Shown: piece after piece, positions 26,726-37,871 of the stretch | Position numbering within the stretch: the stretch's first letter is position 1 | How the letters are laid out: every line of letters begins with the position of its first letter | DNA from: REEB95 sp963762425 | GTDB lineage: Bacteria; Pseudomonadota; Alphaproteobacteria; ATCC43930; CGMCC-115725 | Assembly: GCA_963762425.1 (NCBI GenBank) | Contig: CAVXKY010000016.1 | Coordinates: 1 to 61,414 of the forward strand | DNA length: 61,414 nucleotides | Direction of reading: 5' to 3' | Made by a program: the position numbers and the translations under genes | The notes under the pieces: generated by a model | The model's database searches: none | What the model saw: the letters and a program-made list of their open reading frames with translations, nothing else | Told to the model about the DNA's origin: nothing

Positions 26726-29597
26726 TGACGCCAGCGCCTCCGACGGGGCCGCTTGCCGAAATGGTGCCGGTGGCGCTGTTGACGATGCCGCCGGTAAAGC
26801 TCGAGACAGCGGTGACGAAAATGCCCAGGACGGCGGCCGAGACCGTTCCGCTATTGGTGATGCCGCCCGTGAAGGTCGAGACGCCGAAGGCGTAAATGCC
26901 GCGGGTGCCCGCCGAGACCGTGCCGGCGTTGGAGATGCCACCCAGGAAGCTCGAGCCGGTGATCGAGATGGCGGTGTGGGTGCCAGCGACCTTGCCGTTG
27001 CTATCGATCAGGATGCCGTGGCTCGAGCCATTGATGACGCCGCTGTCGGTGATCCCGCCGGTGACGGTGCCGGAGGATTGGATGAGGATGCCGGTTTCGC
27101 CCGAGATCGTGCCGGTGCTGCTGTTGACGATGCCGCCGGCGATGGCGCCGTTGTTGAGGCTGTTGCCGAATATGTCGATGGCGGCGGCGCCGACGAGATC
27201 GTGCCGGCGTTGCTGATGCTGCCCTGGAGCGCTTACCGTCGTAGATGAAAATCGCGGCGTTGGAGCCCGAGATCGTGCCGCCGGCGTTGTTGACGATACC
27301 GCCGGTGAAGGTCGAGACGAAGTTAATACCATTGCCGATTTGAATACCGGCGGTGCCCGCCGAGACCGTGCCGCTGTTGGTGATGCCGCCCAGGAAGGTC
27401 GAGCCGCTGATCGAGATGGCGGTGGTGGCGCCGGTGATCTTGCTGCTGTTGTCGATCTTGATGCCGCGGGACGAGGCATTGATGACGCCGCTGTCGAAGA
27501 TGCCGCCGGCGATGGTGCTGCCGGTGATCTTGATGCCGGTCGCGGCCGAGATCGTGCCGGCGTTGGAGATGTTGCCGGTGAAGAGGTGAGACGTCGAGGA
27601 AAATACGCCGCGCCGCCCGCCGAGATCGTGCCGGCGCTGTTGGCGACGCCGCCCGAGAAGGTCGAAACGAGGATGACGACGATGCCGTAGGTGCCGGCCG
27701 GAGAGCGTGCCGCTGTTGGTGATGCCGCCCGTGAAGGTCGAGACGCCGCCGAAAAGATTGCCGACGACAATGCCGTTGTTGGCCGCCGAGATCTTGCCGG
27801 CGTTGGTGATGCCGCCGCCAAAGGTCGGGCCGGTGATCGAGATGGCGGTAGCGGCGGAGGTGATCTTGCTGGCGCTGTCGAGAGTGATGCCGCCGGCGAT
27901 GATGCCGCTGTCGAAGATCGAGCCCGTGATCGTGCCGCTGAAGAGCGAGATGCCGCCCGAACGAGATGGTGCCGGCGTTGGAGATGTTGCCGGCGAAGCT
28001 GGTGTGGCTCACAGTGACACAGGAGACATGGCCGCTATTAACGAAGCCGCCGTGAACGGCCGGTGCAGCGCCCCGCCGGACGCCGTCAAGATCAGCTCGA
28101 CCTCGTCGAGACATAAACCACCGAGTCGGTGAAACCCGCTGGCGCCGTGCCGATGACCCGTGCCGAAGGTGCCGACGACGCCGCTCGGGGCGTGAGAAGG
28201 TCGTAGGTCGTGGCGCTATAGTGCCGCTATCGAAGGTGAGATCCAGCGTGCCGGCGATGCTGGCCGTGCCCCGATCGTGATCTCGCTCGCGGTGGTAGGA
28301 TTGATTTCGCTCTCCAGCGTGCCCGGCTGCCTTGCGTGTAGTTGCCGGTGACTTTCAGCATGCCGGTCCCGGATAGGGTCGGATAGATCGTGGCGTTGCC
28401 GGTGGTGAAGGTGTTGCTGTTGTTGATGACGCCGTAGCCGGTGAGCGTGTCCCCATGAGACGAAAACGCCACCGTGCCGTTAAGCGTGCCGCCGGTCTCG
28501 TTGATGGTGACCGCCTTGGGCGAGCCGCTGAAATCGATCGCGGTGCCGCCGGTGCCGGTGATGATGCCGCTGTTGGTGATGCCGCCGCCGGCGAAGGTCG
28601 CGTTGGCGATGGCGATGCCTTCAAGACCCGAGATCGTGCCGGTGCTGCTGTTGACGATGCCGCCCGAGAAGGTCGAGACGCCGCTCTCGAGGTAAATGCC
28701 GATGTTGCCCGCCGAAATCGTGCCGCTGTTGGTGATGCCGCCACCGGCGCTGCTGCCGCCGAAGCTGACGACGCTTTCGACTAAAATTTCGCCGGTGACC
28801 ACGCCGGCATTGGTGATGCCGCCGCCGGCGCTGTTGCCGAATTGGGTGACGTTGGTTATGGCAATGCCGCCGTTGATCGTGCCGCCACTGCTGTTGGTGA
28901 TGCCGCCGAGGAAGGTCTTGTCGTGGTGGACTATAACGCCGCCAGAGCCCGTAATCGTACCGGCGTTGCTGATGCCGTTCGAGAAGGTCGTGACGCCGTT
29001 GATGTTAATGGCGTCGCTGCCGCCTCCCGAGATTGTGCCGCCGGCGCTGTTGACGATGCCGCCCGAGAATGTCGAGATGCCGCTGAGGCTGAAGACTAAA
29101 ATTCCAGCCCCGCCGGACACCGAGATCGTTCCGGAATTGGTGATGCCGCCGGTGAAGGTCTGGCCGCTGATCGCAATTCCGGCGGTGGAGCCGCCGGGGC
29201 CGGCGCCGGCCGCGCCGGTGATCTTGCTGGTGCCATCGATCAGGATGCCGGCATTGCCGCCGGTAGCCGAGATGGTGCCGCTATCGACGATAGCGCCGTT
29301 GAGCGTACTGCTGAACAGCGAGATGCCGCCCGGGCTGATGGTGCCCGAGTTACTGATATTGCCGGTGATGCTGTCGTTGGTGACGGTGATGGCGGTGAGC
29401 GCGCCGGTATTGATGCAGCCGCCGATATCGACCCCGGCACCGATGGTGACGGTGCACAAGGGCGTCGCCAGCGCTGGCGTGGCGGCGCCCGCCATCAGCG
29501 CCGCGACCGAACTGGTCGCGAGCCAGCGGCCGAGCCGCGGGTTCCCGCCTACCCCTTTCCCCACCACCAGCCCCCCAATCCTCGGGCCGCATTTCAC

Positions 29598-29800
29598 ACG
29601 CGCAGGGCGTTTTTTAGTTAGTCTCTAAATATTGATTTCTATGTATAGAGAACGGGTTGGGCGGTCAATCGCGGCGGTTGTAACACTCTGCCGCTCCGGG
29701 CCGCAAATCCTCTGACGAACCCTTAAGCCGCACCGAGGATTCCGGCCGAATCATTTGAGAATGAGTAGCTTTCACTTATGGGCTCGTAGGTGATGCCAAA
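29598..29800. promoter_or_regulatory. divergent intergenic region, adhesin / TPR-sulfotransferase
   Basis: The 203-bp gap separates the two divergent starts and should hold both promoters. It has an AT-rich core at about 29609-29650 (TTTTTTAGTTAGTC, ATATTGATTTC, GTATAGAG) that could supply -10 elements on the minus strand. I cannot pick a promoter with certainty, and see no clear operator. Confidence 0.35.
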
Positions 29801-32800
29801 ATGACCCAGTCGGGCGAAAATGCGGGCGCGGCGCGGCAATTCATGCCGCTGGAGCAGGTCTACCGGCTGGTCGAGGAGCACCGCGGAGCGGGCCGGGTCG
29901 ACCAGGCCGAAGGCCTGATCCGCCAGGTGCTCGAGACCCGGCCGAACGAGCCGCAGGCGATCCACTATCTCGGCATCATCGCGCATCAGCGCGGCCAAAT
30001 CACCCAGGCGATCGAGCATCTAAAACACGCGGTCGAGCTCGCGCCCAAGGTGGCGCTGTTCCAGGCCAATCTCGGCGAAATGTACCGGCTCAACGGCCGG
30101 CCGGATCTCGCGGTCCAATACGGCGAGCGCGCGCTCGCCCTTCAGCCCGATTATGCCGAGGCGCTGAGCAATATCGGCATCGCCTATTACGAACAGAAGG
30201 ATTACGCGAAGGCGCTGGCGAGCCACAAGCGCGCGGTCGAATTGAAACCCGATTTCGCGCTGGCGCACAGCAACATGGGGAACGCGCTCCACGCGCTCAG
30301 GCGTTTCGAGGAGGCGGTCGCGTGCTACCGCCGCGCGGTTGGCTGAAGCCCGATTTCGCTGATGGCTGGAGCAATCTCGGCACCAGCCTGCACCATTCGG
30401 GCCATTACGATGAGGCGATCGCCTGCTTGCGCCGCGCCATCGCGCTCGACCCCAACAACGCCAACGCCCATTCGGGGCTCGGCATCCTCTTGTTGATGCG
30501 CGGCGATCTGGCCGAGGGTTGGGCGGAATACGAGTGGCGGCTCAAATCGACCGAGGTGCGGCTGCCCTATCATCCGCAACGCCCGTGGCAGGGCGAAAGC
30601 CTCAAAGGGCGGCGCATCTACATCCATGCCGAACAGGGTTTCGGCGACACCATCCAGTTCGCGCGTTACGTGCCGTTGCTGGCGGCGCGCGGCGGCGCCG
30701 TGACCTTCCGCGTGCAGCAGGGCCTGGCCGGGCTGTTGCGCCAGAGCCTGCCCGGGATCGAGGTACTGGGCGACCGCGGCGCGCCGGCCGCTTCCGCCGA
30801 TTGCGAATGCGCGCTTCTGAGCCTGCCGCATATCTTCGGCACGCGGCTCGAGACCATTCCGGCGCTGGTGCCCTATCTGCGCGCCGACGAGGCTGGGGTG
30901 GCGCGCTGGCGCGAGCGCTTCAAGGGAATGAGCGGGTTGAAGGTCGGGCCTCGCTTGGGCCGGCAATCCCGAGCATGTCAACGATAGGCGGCGCTCGATC
31001 GATCTGGCCGAGCTGGCGGCGCTGTTCAAGGTCGCGGGCGTGTCCTTCGTCAGCCTTCAGGTCGGGCCGCGTGCGGGTGATCTGGAAACGCATCGCGACC
31101 TGAAGATCACCGACATCGCGCCCGAGCTGGTCGGCTTCGGCGCCACCGCGGCGGCGATGGCGGCGCTCGATCTGGTGATCACCATCGATTCCTCGGTGGC
31201 GCATCTGGCGGGCGCGCTGGCGAAGCCGGTCTGGCTGTTCATGCCGTGGGTGTCGGATTGGCGCTGGCTTTTGGGCCGCGAGGACAATCCGTGGTATCCG
31301 ACCGCGAGGCTCTTCCGCCAGATCGAGGGCGAGAGCTGGGCCAAAATCGCGGCGCGGATGGCGGGCGAGCTAACCAAGGCGGCCAAGGGCGACGCAAAAG
31401 TGCTGATGCCCTTTCGCGCGGCCGGCGAGGCGGCGGCTTCGAGCGCCGCCGCGATCATCGCCGCCGCCGAAAGCCGCATCGTCTCGCCGCCGCCGGCGCC
31501 GAGCCTGTCGCCGCCGCAGGTGCTGGCGCTGGCCGAGCAACGCCGCCAAGCCGGCAAGCTCGCCGAGGCCGAGACGCTGGCCCGCCGCGTGCTCGACGCC
31601 GAACCCAACAACGCCGAGGCGTTCCATCTCCTCGGCATTGTCGCGCATCAATCGGGCAATCTCGCCCATGCGATCGAGCATGTGCGGCGCGCCACCGCTC
31701 TCGCGCCCGATATGGCGCTCTATCACGCCAATCTCGGCGAGATGTGCCGCCTCGCCAAGCGCACCGACGAGGCGATAGCGGAAGGGAAGCGCGCGCTCGC
31801 GCTCCAGCCCGATTACGCCGACGCGTTGAGCAATCTCGGCATCGCCTATTACGAGAAAGGCGACTTCACCCAGGCAGTCGTGTGCTATGAGCGGGCCATC
31901 GGCTTGAAACCCAATTTCGTCCAGGCGCACAGCAATCTGGGCAACGCGTTGCGCGCCTTGAAACGCCATGACGAGGCGGTGCCGCGCTACCGCCGCGCCA
32001 TCGAATTGGCGCCCCAATTCGCCGACGCCTGGAACAATCTCGGCACCACGCTGCGCGACCTCAAAAAGCCCGAGGAGGCCGAGGCGGCCTACCGCAAGGC
32101 GCTGGGCTTGAAGCCCGACGAGCCCGAGACCCTCAACAATCTGGCGCTCTGCCTCAAGGACCTCGACCGGCTCGACGAGGCGGAATCAAATCTCCGCCGT
32201 TCGCTCGCGATCGAGAGCCGCAACGCCAAGACACTGCTCTATCTCGCAACCTTGCTGCTCGACCGGCACCAGACCGACGAGGCGGCGGCGGCGGCCGAGC
32301 GCGCGCGGGAGCTTGAGCCCGGCAACCACGACGTCGTCAATCTGCTGGGCCGCGTCGCCTTCGAGCGCAACGATCTCGCCGGCGCCGAGGCGCAGTTCCG
32401 CCGCGCGCTCGAATTGAAGCCCGATCTCGCCGACGCGCTCAACAACATGGGCAATGTGCTGAAGGAGCTGGGCAAGCTCGACGCGGCGCGCGATGCCTAT
32501 CTCAAATCGCTGGCGCTCGACCCGAGCGTGACCGGCGTTTATGTCAATTACGCGGATTCGGTGAAGTTCACGGCGGATAATCCCCATCTGAAGGCGATGG
32601 AAGCGATGCGCGAGGGCGGTGCGCCGCTCAGCGACACCGACCGGATGCAGCTCGATTTCGCGCTTGCCAAGGCCTATGCCGATCTGAAGGATTCGAAGCG
32701 CAGCTTCGAGCGGCTCTTGAGCGGCAACGCCTTGAAACGCGCCAAGATCCAATACGACGAGGCGGCGGCGCTTTCGCTGTTCGACCGCATCGAGGCGGCG

Positions 32801-33595
32801 TTTTCGGCGAAGCTTCTGCGCGAGAAGGAAAAACTCAAGGGCGGCGATCCGTCATCCGCGCCGATTTTCGTGCTGGGCATGCCGCGCTCGGGCACCACGC
32901 TGGTGGAGCAAATTCTGGCGAGCCATCCCGATGTCTTTGGCGCGGGCGAGTTGAAGACGCTCAACGACGTGGTCAACGAGGTGCGTGGGCCGGACGGCCA
33001 GCCCATCCCCTACCCCGAATTCGTGCCCGGGCTCGACGCGCGCGCATTGGGCCAGATCGGCGCGCGTTACCTTGCCGAAATCCGCAAGCTCGCGCCTTCT
33101 TCCCCGCACATCACCGACAAGATGCCGTCCAATTATTATTTCGCCGGGCTCATTCACCTGGCTTTGCCCAACGCGAAGATCATCCACACCATGCGCGACC
33201 CGGTCGATACCTGCATCTCGTGCTTTTCGAAGCTGTTCACCGCCGAGCAGAACCATACCTATGAGCTGGGCGAACTCGGCCGTTATCACCGGCGCTATCA
33301 GAAGCTGATGGAGCATTGGCGGCGCGTGCTGCCGGCGGGCCGTATTCTCGACGTGCGTTACGAGGATGTCGTCGCCGATCTCGAAGGTCAGGCGCGGCGG
33401 ATCATTGCGCATTGCGGCCTCACCTGGAATGTGCGTTGCCTCAGCTTTCACCAAACCGACCGGCCGGTGCGCACCGCGAGCGCGTCGCAGGTGCGCCAGC
33501 CGATTTACAACAGCGCGGTCGGCCGCGGCCGCGCCTATGAGGAATTCCTCGGCCCGCTCAAGGACGCGCTGGCCGGCAACGCGGCTTCGCGCTAG
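29801..33595 (+). CDS. TPR-glycosyltransferase(GT9-like)-TPR-sulfotransferase multidomain protein
   Basis: One gene of about 1,264 residues, with two compensating frame changes near 30340 (one base missing in VELKPDF) and 30947 (one extra G before LAWAGNPEH). Order: TPR array at about 25-215; a GT9-like domain at about 235-530 with IHAEQGFGDTIQFARY, LAWAGNPEH and DSSVAHLAGALAKPVW; a second TPR array at about 565-915 whose repeats closely resemble the first (ALALQPDYA-ALSN); and a PAPS-dependent sulfotransferase at about 1020-1260 with 5'-phosphosulfate loop VLGMPRSGTTLVEQ and HTMRDPVDTCISCF. TPR-GT9 and TPR-sulfotransferase proteins are each known families; here they are fused. Probably cytoplasmic, modifying a protein or polysaccharide. 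ATG 29801 follows an AGGTGA site. Confidence 0.8.
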
Positions 33596-33619
33596 CGCCA
33601 TCGCATAAAGCTGGAGCGG

Positions 33620-33835
33620 GTGAGCCGTTTCGGTGGATGGCCTCAATTCTTTTCGTTGCTCGCCACTTACGTGCGGGGTGAAAGCGACGACTTTCTGAAG
33701 ATGTTTGAGGCTAGGGAAAACCTCTTGGATGCAGCCAACAAAATAATCGATCTCAAGCCTGGAATGTTAGGTATATCATTGAATATCAATGAACTCATAG
33801 ATCGGTGGAACAAGAGGCGCACTAAACCCGCGTAA
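33620..33835 (+). CDS. possible small unknown protein
   Basis: GTG 33620 opens a 71-codon frame (FGGWPQFFSLLATYVRGESDDF, ending KRRTKPA) 24 bp after the sulfotransferase stop. The composition is protein-like and amphipathic, but there is no recognised family and the ribosome site is modest (GGAGCGGG very close to the start). The rest of the gap to 33920 shows nothing. Confidence 0.3.
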   Translation: MSRFGGWPQFFSLLATYVRGESDDFLKMFEARENLLDAANKIIDLKPGMLGISLNINELIDRWNKRRTKPA

Positions 33836-33920
33836 ATCGCGCAGTAGGCCCCAGATACCCTGCCGTGATTTGCCGATATTTAGACTAACGAATGGCTGAT
33901 GCCGCCTCCCGCGGCGCTCT

Positions 33921-34640
33921 TCATTTTTTCCACCGATTTGTCCAATCGGAAATACGTCGTTCGATGCAATCGCATCCTTCTTGCGGGAGCGACGATAACC
34001 AGCGAAGTCCTGGCTTATAAAAATTAGCCATCAATATGGCACCTTGCGCTGTAAGCGTGGGCCGTGGCGCAAAAATTGAGCGCAGAGCTTGGACAACCAA
34101 CAGAACGCCTGCGGCAGCAGAGACAAAACCGACCGACATAATGGGTTCGCCGGCCGCAAAGCGATCTAAATCTTGTTCGGATAATTGACCACAGCCGGGA
34201 TCGCGCAAATGCTCTTCCGCCCTTTTGGGGTCTATACCAAGTGATTGGAAAAATTCTAGACGCTTTTCAGGCGTCATCAAGCGCGCTTCTTCAAGACGGT
34301 TCTTGACGAGAATGTTGCGATCGGCAACTGGATTGAAGCATTTCAAACATAGCTGCTCACCGGCCATGTCGTAAATTATCGCCTTGGCTGTCAAACCATG
34401 TGTACTGCCACCGATTATCATTTCTGGCCAGAGATTCTGAATGGCGTGCCGCGCGCCGTTGTCATCAACACAGGAAAGCACAAACCTATAGGAATATCGG
34501 CGCTCGAATTCTGCCAAGTCTGCTCTATTAGGTTCTCGCCCTTGCCCACCGATATATTTCTGCCAACTGCCCGGATATCTTTGCGGCTATTCCCATTCAA
34601 GCTATCTCAGCGCTTTGCAGGTGGGCCAGGCACAATCGAT
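33921..34640 (-). pseudogene. E1/ThiF-like adenylyltransferase, C-terminal remnant
   Basis: The main frame (33921-34517, TTG start) carries a ThiF/MoeB/E1-like C-terminal half: VLSCVDDNGARHAIQNLWPEM (the CxDN-like strand and crossover), CLKCFNP, VGFVSAAAGVLLVVQAL and CDCIERR. The two Cys pairs would bind zinc as in MoeB/ThiF. In another frame just upstream (about 34515-34640) is RKDIRAVGRNISVGKGENLI, which fits the preceding E1 segment, followed upstream by a stop. The ATP-binding GxGxxG start is missing. Such E1-like proteins occur in sulfur-carrier synthesis and in bacterial ubiquitin-like defence systems (CBASS type II, Bil); I cannot say which this came from. Confidence 0.5.
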
Positions 34641-35087
34641 CGAGGATCAACGGATGCTTACGGAATTCATCCTTGGGATCGGCGTTGTCCTTATGGGTCA
34701 CTTCGCATTCAGTTACTCAAACGCGTTCAGCGCGGCGAAGGCTGTCCTTTCTGCTAATCCGTCGATGAATCGCGTCGCGGAAAAATGGCGTATCGGCCCA
34801 GAACGGATGGCAGAAATTTACAACTGCTAATCCTTGGCGAACTGACGCAGACGCAGAAAGTCCCCTCAGTCGTCAGTTCACTTGATGGCCTTCGCCTGGT
34901 TTGTCGCTCTGTAGCTCGTCGATCGCTTCCACGATCTCCTTACCTTTTTAATTCAGATATAAATTCTGAATTCCTTCCTCGAAATTGGCCGGAAATCGCT
35001 CGTTTTTGATCGACCAAGACCAGAATCAGGATTATGGTATTGGCAGGAAAAAGGCCTGTTTTCCCGAGGTTCTGTCGGAGGGTCGAG
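34641..35087. other. stretch without a convincing gene
   Basis: A 58-codon frame from ATG 34654 (MLTEFILGIGVVLMGHF, then a hydrophilic tail ending 34830) could be a small membrane protein but has no good ribosome site. Nothing else recognisable up to the TetR-like gene; the AT content rises around 34930-35040. Confidence 0.3.
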
Positions 35088-35857
35088 GTGAAGAAGACGA
35101 AGATAGACAGAGGTCAAGGCTCGCAAGAAGGCGGCGAAGAGGGCAAGATCAAACTTCGCCTGGAGGAGAAGAAGAAAAACCCCGGTGCGAAGGCCTGGCG
35201 GGGGAAGCGGCACAGGGAGTTGCGTGTTTCGGGCGCTGGCGGCCGGCACGGCAGGACAATGAAGTTCTTCAATTCGGCCGCCTGGCGGCTCTCCTGGGAG
35301 GATTACGAGCGGGTTTCGGTCGCGATGATCTGCCGGAATGCGCACAGCACGCCCTATACCTTCTACAAGCGGTTCCCGAGCCGGCCGGCCTTCGAATACG
35401 CCCTGGTGCGCGTGACCTTCCTGGAGATGACCAGGGATTTCGACCGGGAGATGGCCCCTGAAGCCTGGAAGGACGCGACTCCACAGGCGATCATATTCAG
35501 GCTGGTGGATAAGGTTATCGCCAATACCATGACCGTCCCCACCATCGGCGTAATCCAATTGGCCATGCGAATTCGCATGAGCAAGCCCAAAGGGGCGGAG
35601 CCCTATTTCAATTCCGTTCTGCGGTCATTGACCGGGCCGTCGAATTGCTCTCGCCCAAGCTCGAAATCCCAAATGCCAAGGAATCCGTCCGAAATGCCAT
35701 TCAAATGCTATTGGCGATGGCGACGGACGAGGCCTGGCGGCATGGAATACCATTCAAACCGAGCGAAAACGGGAACTTGCCGGGATATACAGCAATCTCA
35801 TATTCCGCTGCCTTGGCCTGCCGCCTGGCCGGCGCGATACCAAGGAAAGCGGCGTAG
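35088..35857 (+). CDS. TetR-like transcriptional regulator (frameshifted)
   Basis: GTG 35088 follows a GGAGGG ribosome site. A lysine-rich leader of about 60 residues precedes a TetR-type HTH (WEDYERVSVAMICRNAHSTPYTFYKRFPSRPAFEYALV; the turn and YKRF recognition-helix end are characteristic). The helical ligand-binding part follows (ATPQAIIFRLVDKVIANTMT), with one frame change near 35625 leading into AVIDRAVELLSPKLE and the end at 35857. Target genes unknown; it could control neighbouring island genes. The long basic leader is unusual for the family. Confidence 0.5.
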
Positions 35858-36266
35858 TGGAAAGCCCGGAAGCCGAATTCCCCGAACATCTGCAAGCCAG
35901 CAAGCGCGATTCCAAGGGATTTATCAGCTTCAGTCACCCGGAAACCGGATTCCCGGAACATCTCCAAATCACTTACGGGATCACGAAATATCACCTCTAT
36001 GAATACGCAAGGGACGTGAAAGCATCCAAAAAGCCGGAATTCAGAGTGGAAATCCAATAGAGCCGAGAGATGCAGTAATCCTAGAAACCAGGAAGAGAAA
36101 GCCTCAGAACCGAGAAGCCGAGGAAGCCGCGCAAACGCATATCCAGAATGATATGATGCCGAAAAAATGAGGATTCAAATTTGAAATCGCGGAAACCGAC
36201 CCATGAAATCTTTGATGATAAAATCCGCCATCGCATTTTTTGATGTTCAAAAATGGAGGCTAGAAA
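35858..36266. other. non-coding stretch with a 31-bp imperfect direct repeat
   Basis: Bases 35865-35895 and 35937-35967 match at 27 of 31 positions (both begin CCCGGAA and contain CGAACATC- or GGAACATC-type blocks). A 67-codon open frame runs through them but has no coding support. The remainder is purine-rich and AT-rich with no recognised feature. Confidence 0.4.
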
Positions 36267-36425
36267 ATGAGAACCCTTGATTCCGTCCTTTATCGAATTT
36301 GGCGCATCGCATTTTTCCCGTTCGCCATGCTGGCGCTTTTTTATGTGGCCGGATTCCGGGGCGCTATGTCGATCTTCGGCGTTGGCTTGATCCTATTCGC
36401 CTTGAAGCAGGTGCGATCGCCCTGA
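36267..36425 (+). CDS. 52-residue membrane protein
   Basis: ATG 36267 is preceded by a strong GGAGG at 7-8 bp. The peptide (MRTLDSVLYRIWRIAFFPFA start, then ALFYVAGFRGAMSIFGVGLI) has two hydrophobic segments and a basic end (KQVRSP). No family recognised. It lies just upstream of the putative nuclease gene on the same strand, 38 bp away, and could be co-transcribed. Confidence 0.5.
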   Translation: MRTLDSVLYRIWRIAFFPFAMLALFYVAGFRGAMSIFGVGLILFALKQVRSP

Positions 36426-36462
36426 TTTCGTAGATTTGGCGCGACGAAATGGCGCTCACAGG

Positions 36463-37840
36463 ATGAAACGAATATCGCCAATCAGGTTTGATGCTTTGGC
36501 TGGGTACGCGCGGGGCCCATTCGCGCTTTATATGGCTGAAGAAATTGGATGGTACGAGCATCAAGGAGAGCGTGTTCTCGGCTCCTTAATACGTGATCGT
36601 GAAGACAATGATTTTGGTGGTGTCATCTTTGGGAAAGATAGACAGCTTCGCTATAGATGCGTTCACGTGACAAGCTTTGTCGAACGTCAGCGCCTCGCTG
36701 AGGTCGAACTTCGCCGAGCTATGGAAAAGCTCGCGGCCGAATCCGACGAGGACTACTATCAAGGAGATGAAGAACATTCGCCCGTCGATTTCTTTACCCC
36801 CGTGGTTCGTACCGATCGACTAAATCCAAGTTTTGTTAAACTAAATGAGCAAGAAGTATTTTCTGCTGCACGTGGCATCATTGAGCCGATGATGCGCTGG
36901 TACAAAGATGCTGATGGAAATTTCGTTGAGCAGTTTCAGACTACTGGATTTGATGCTCGCATTTGGGAACTGTATCTTTTTGCGGCGTTTCGTGAGATGG
37001 GCTTTTGGCTTGACCGGACTCAAGCGAGCCCCGACTTTTCATGCACAATCGCTCGCAAGTTTTCACGTTGAGGCCGTGACAGTTAATCCAACGCGCGATC
37101 CGACCGGGGCGGTAGTGCCTGAACCATCCCATACAACGCCAGAAGAATTCGAGGCATATCGGCGGGACTATATGCCGATAAAGTTCGGAAGCGCCCTAAC
37201 GTCGAAATTGTCCAAGAAATATTGGGAACTTTCTCATGTGACAGGAAAGCCACTTATATTCGCCATTCAGGACTTCTCGGCGCCGCGATCGATGCTTCGA
37301 TCACGATCTGCTTTCGAAAACTATATTTATGGCTACGCCCATGATTGGGAGCGGGAGGCTGACGGTAAACTCAAAATTTTGCCTCGAAAAATTAATGTCC
37401 ATCGTTGGGGTACGAAGGAAATTCCGTCCGGCTTTTTTGATTTACCGGGTTCAGAGAACGTTTCTGCCGTTATTTTTTCGGATAGCGGTACGATTTCGAA
37501 ATTCAATCGCATGGGCTTATTGGCCGGCTTTGGCTCGCCAAGGCTACGGCTTATTCGTGTGGGTTTCACCGTAAATCACGACCCAAATGCGACAGAGCCG
37601 CTCAAATTTCGTCGCTCGGTCAACGACGCAGATTATTATGAAGAGTGGCGTGAAGGCATCGATGTTTGGCACAACCCGAAGGCAAAGTATCCGCTGGAGG
37701 AGGCGGCCTTACCGGGTGTCGCCCATCACCGCCTGCTGGCGGACGGACAAATTCAAAGTCTTACCCCGGAGTGGCACTCATTGGGATCTCTAACGCTTCA
37801 ATCGCTGGAAGAAAAGTCTTCCGACCAACCTAAGACTTGA
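36463..37840 (+). CDS. unknown protein with a possible PD-(D/E)XK-like core (frameshifted)
   Basis: About 458 residues from ATG 36463, with one extra T in the run at 37035-37038; removing it joins the two frames as ASPDFHAQSLASFHVEAV. The middle has the arrangement E-(x)-L-(x2)-AFREMGF, PDF and FHVEAVTVNP, which resembles a restriction-endonuclease-like fold (helix Glu, then D, then E-x-K with the Lys replaced by Ala). The C-terminal half has IFAIQDFSAPRSM and a long segment of unknown fold. I have seen similar uncharacterised proteins in alphaproteobacterial islands. Activity is inference only. The next gene follows after 31 bp. Confidence 0.5.
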
Positions 37841-37871
37841 CGCGAAGAGTTATTTTCCCAAACATCTAGGT

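Larger units (their letters stand above)
23603..29597 (-). pseudogene. giant autotransporter adhesin, heavily frameshifted
   Basis: GTG 29597 opens an extended signal peptide ending about ALATP. Next comes an intact passenger unit of about 430 residues (ISNSGTISPGGISLF and many GGITNSGTISG-type beta-helix turns), closing with HGDTLTGYG and TGNYTQGS. A second, longer unit starts near 28070 with the same opening pattern and ends near 24660 with the same closing pattern. The final 350 residues (from about 24640) form an autotransporter beta-barrel: YGGWVRAIGNFLSVHG, GGFIAGIDRN, ending AGARWQF. The barrel has one frame change near 23945; the second unit has about ten. Without lesions the protein would be near 2,000 residues, secreted by the type V pathway and displayed on the surface, probably for adhesion. 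Confidence 0.8.

Noticed and set aside
23922..28000. Several long plus-strand frames with repeated acidic text across the adhesin region.
   Set aside because: They are antisense to the autotransporter repeats. Their own repetition simply mirrors the passenger repeats.
24950..28100. Short repeated units that at first look like a CRISPR array.
   Set aside because: Unit length is irregular, there are no unique spacers, and the repeats translate into beta-helix turns of one protein.
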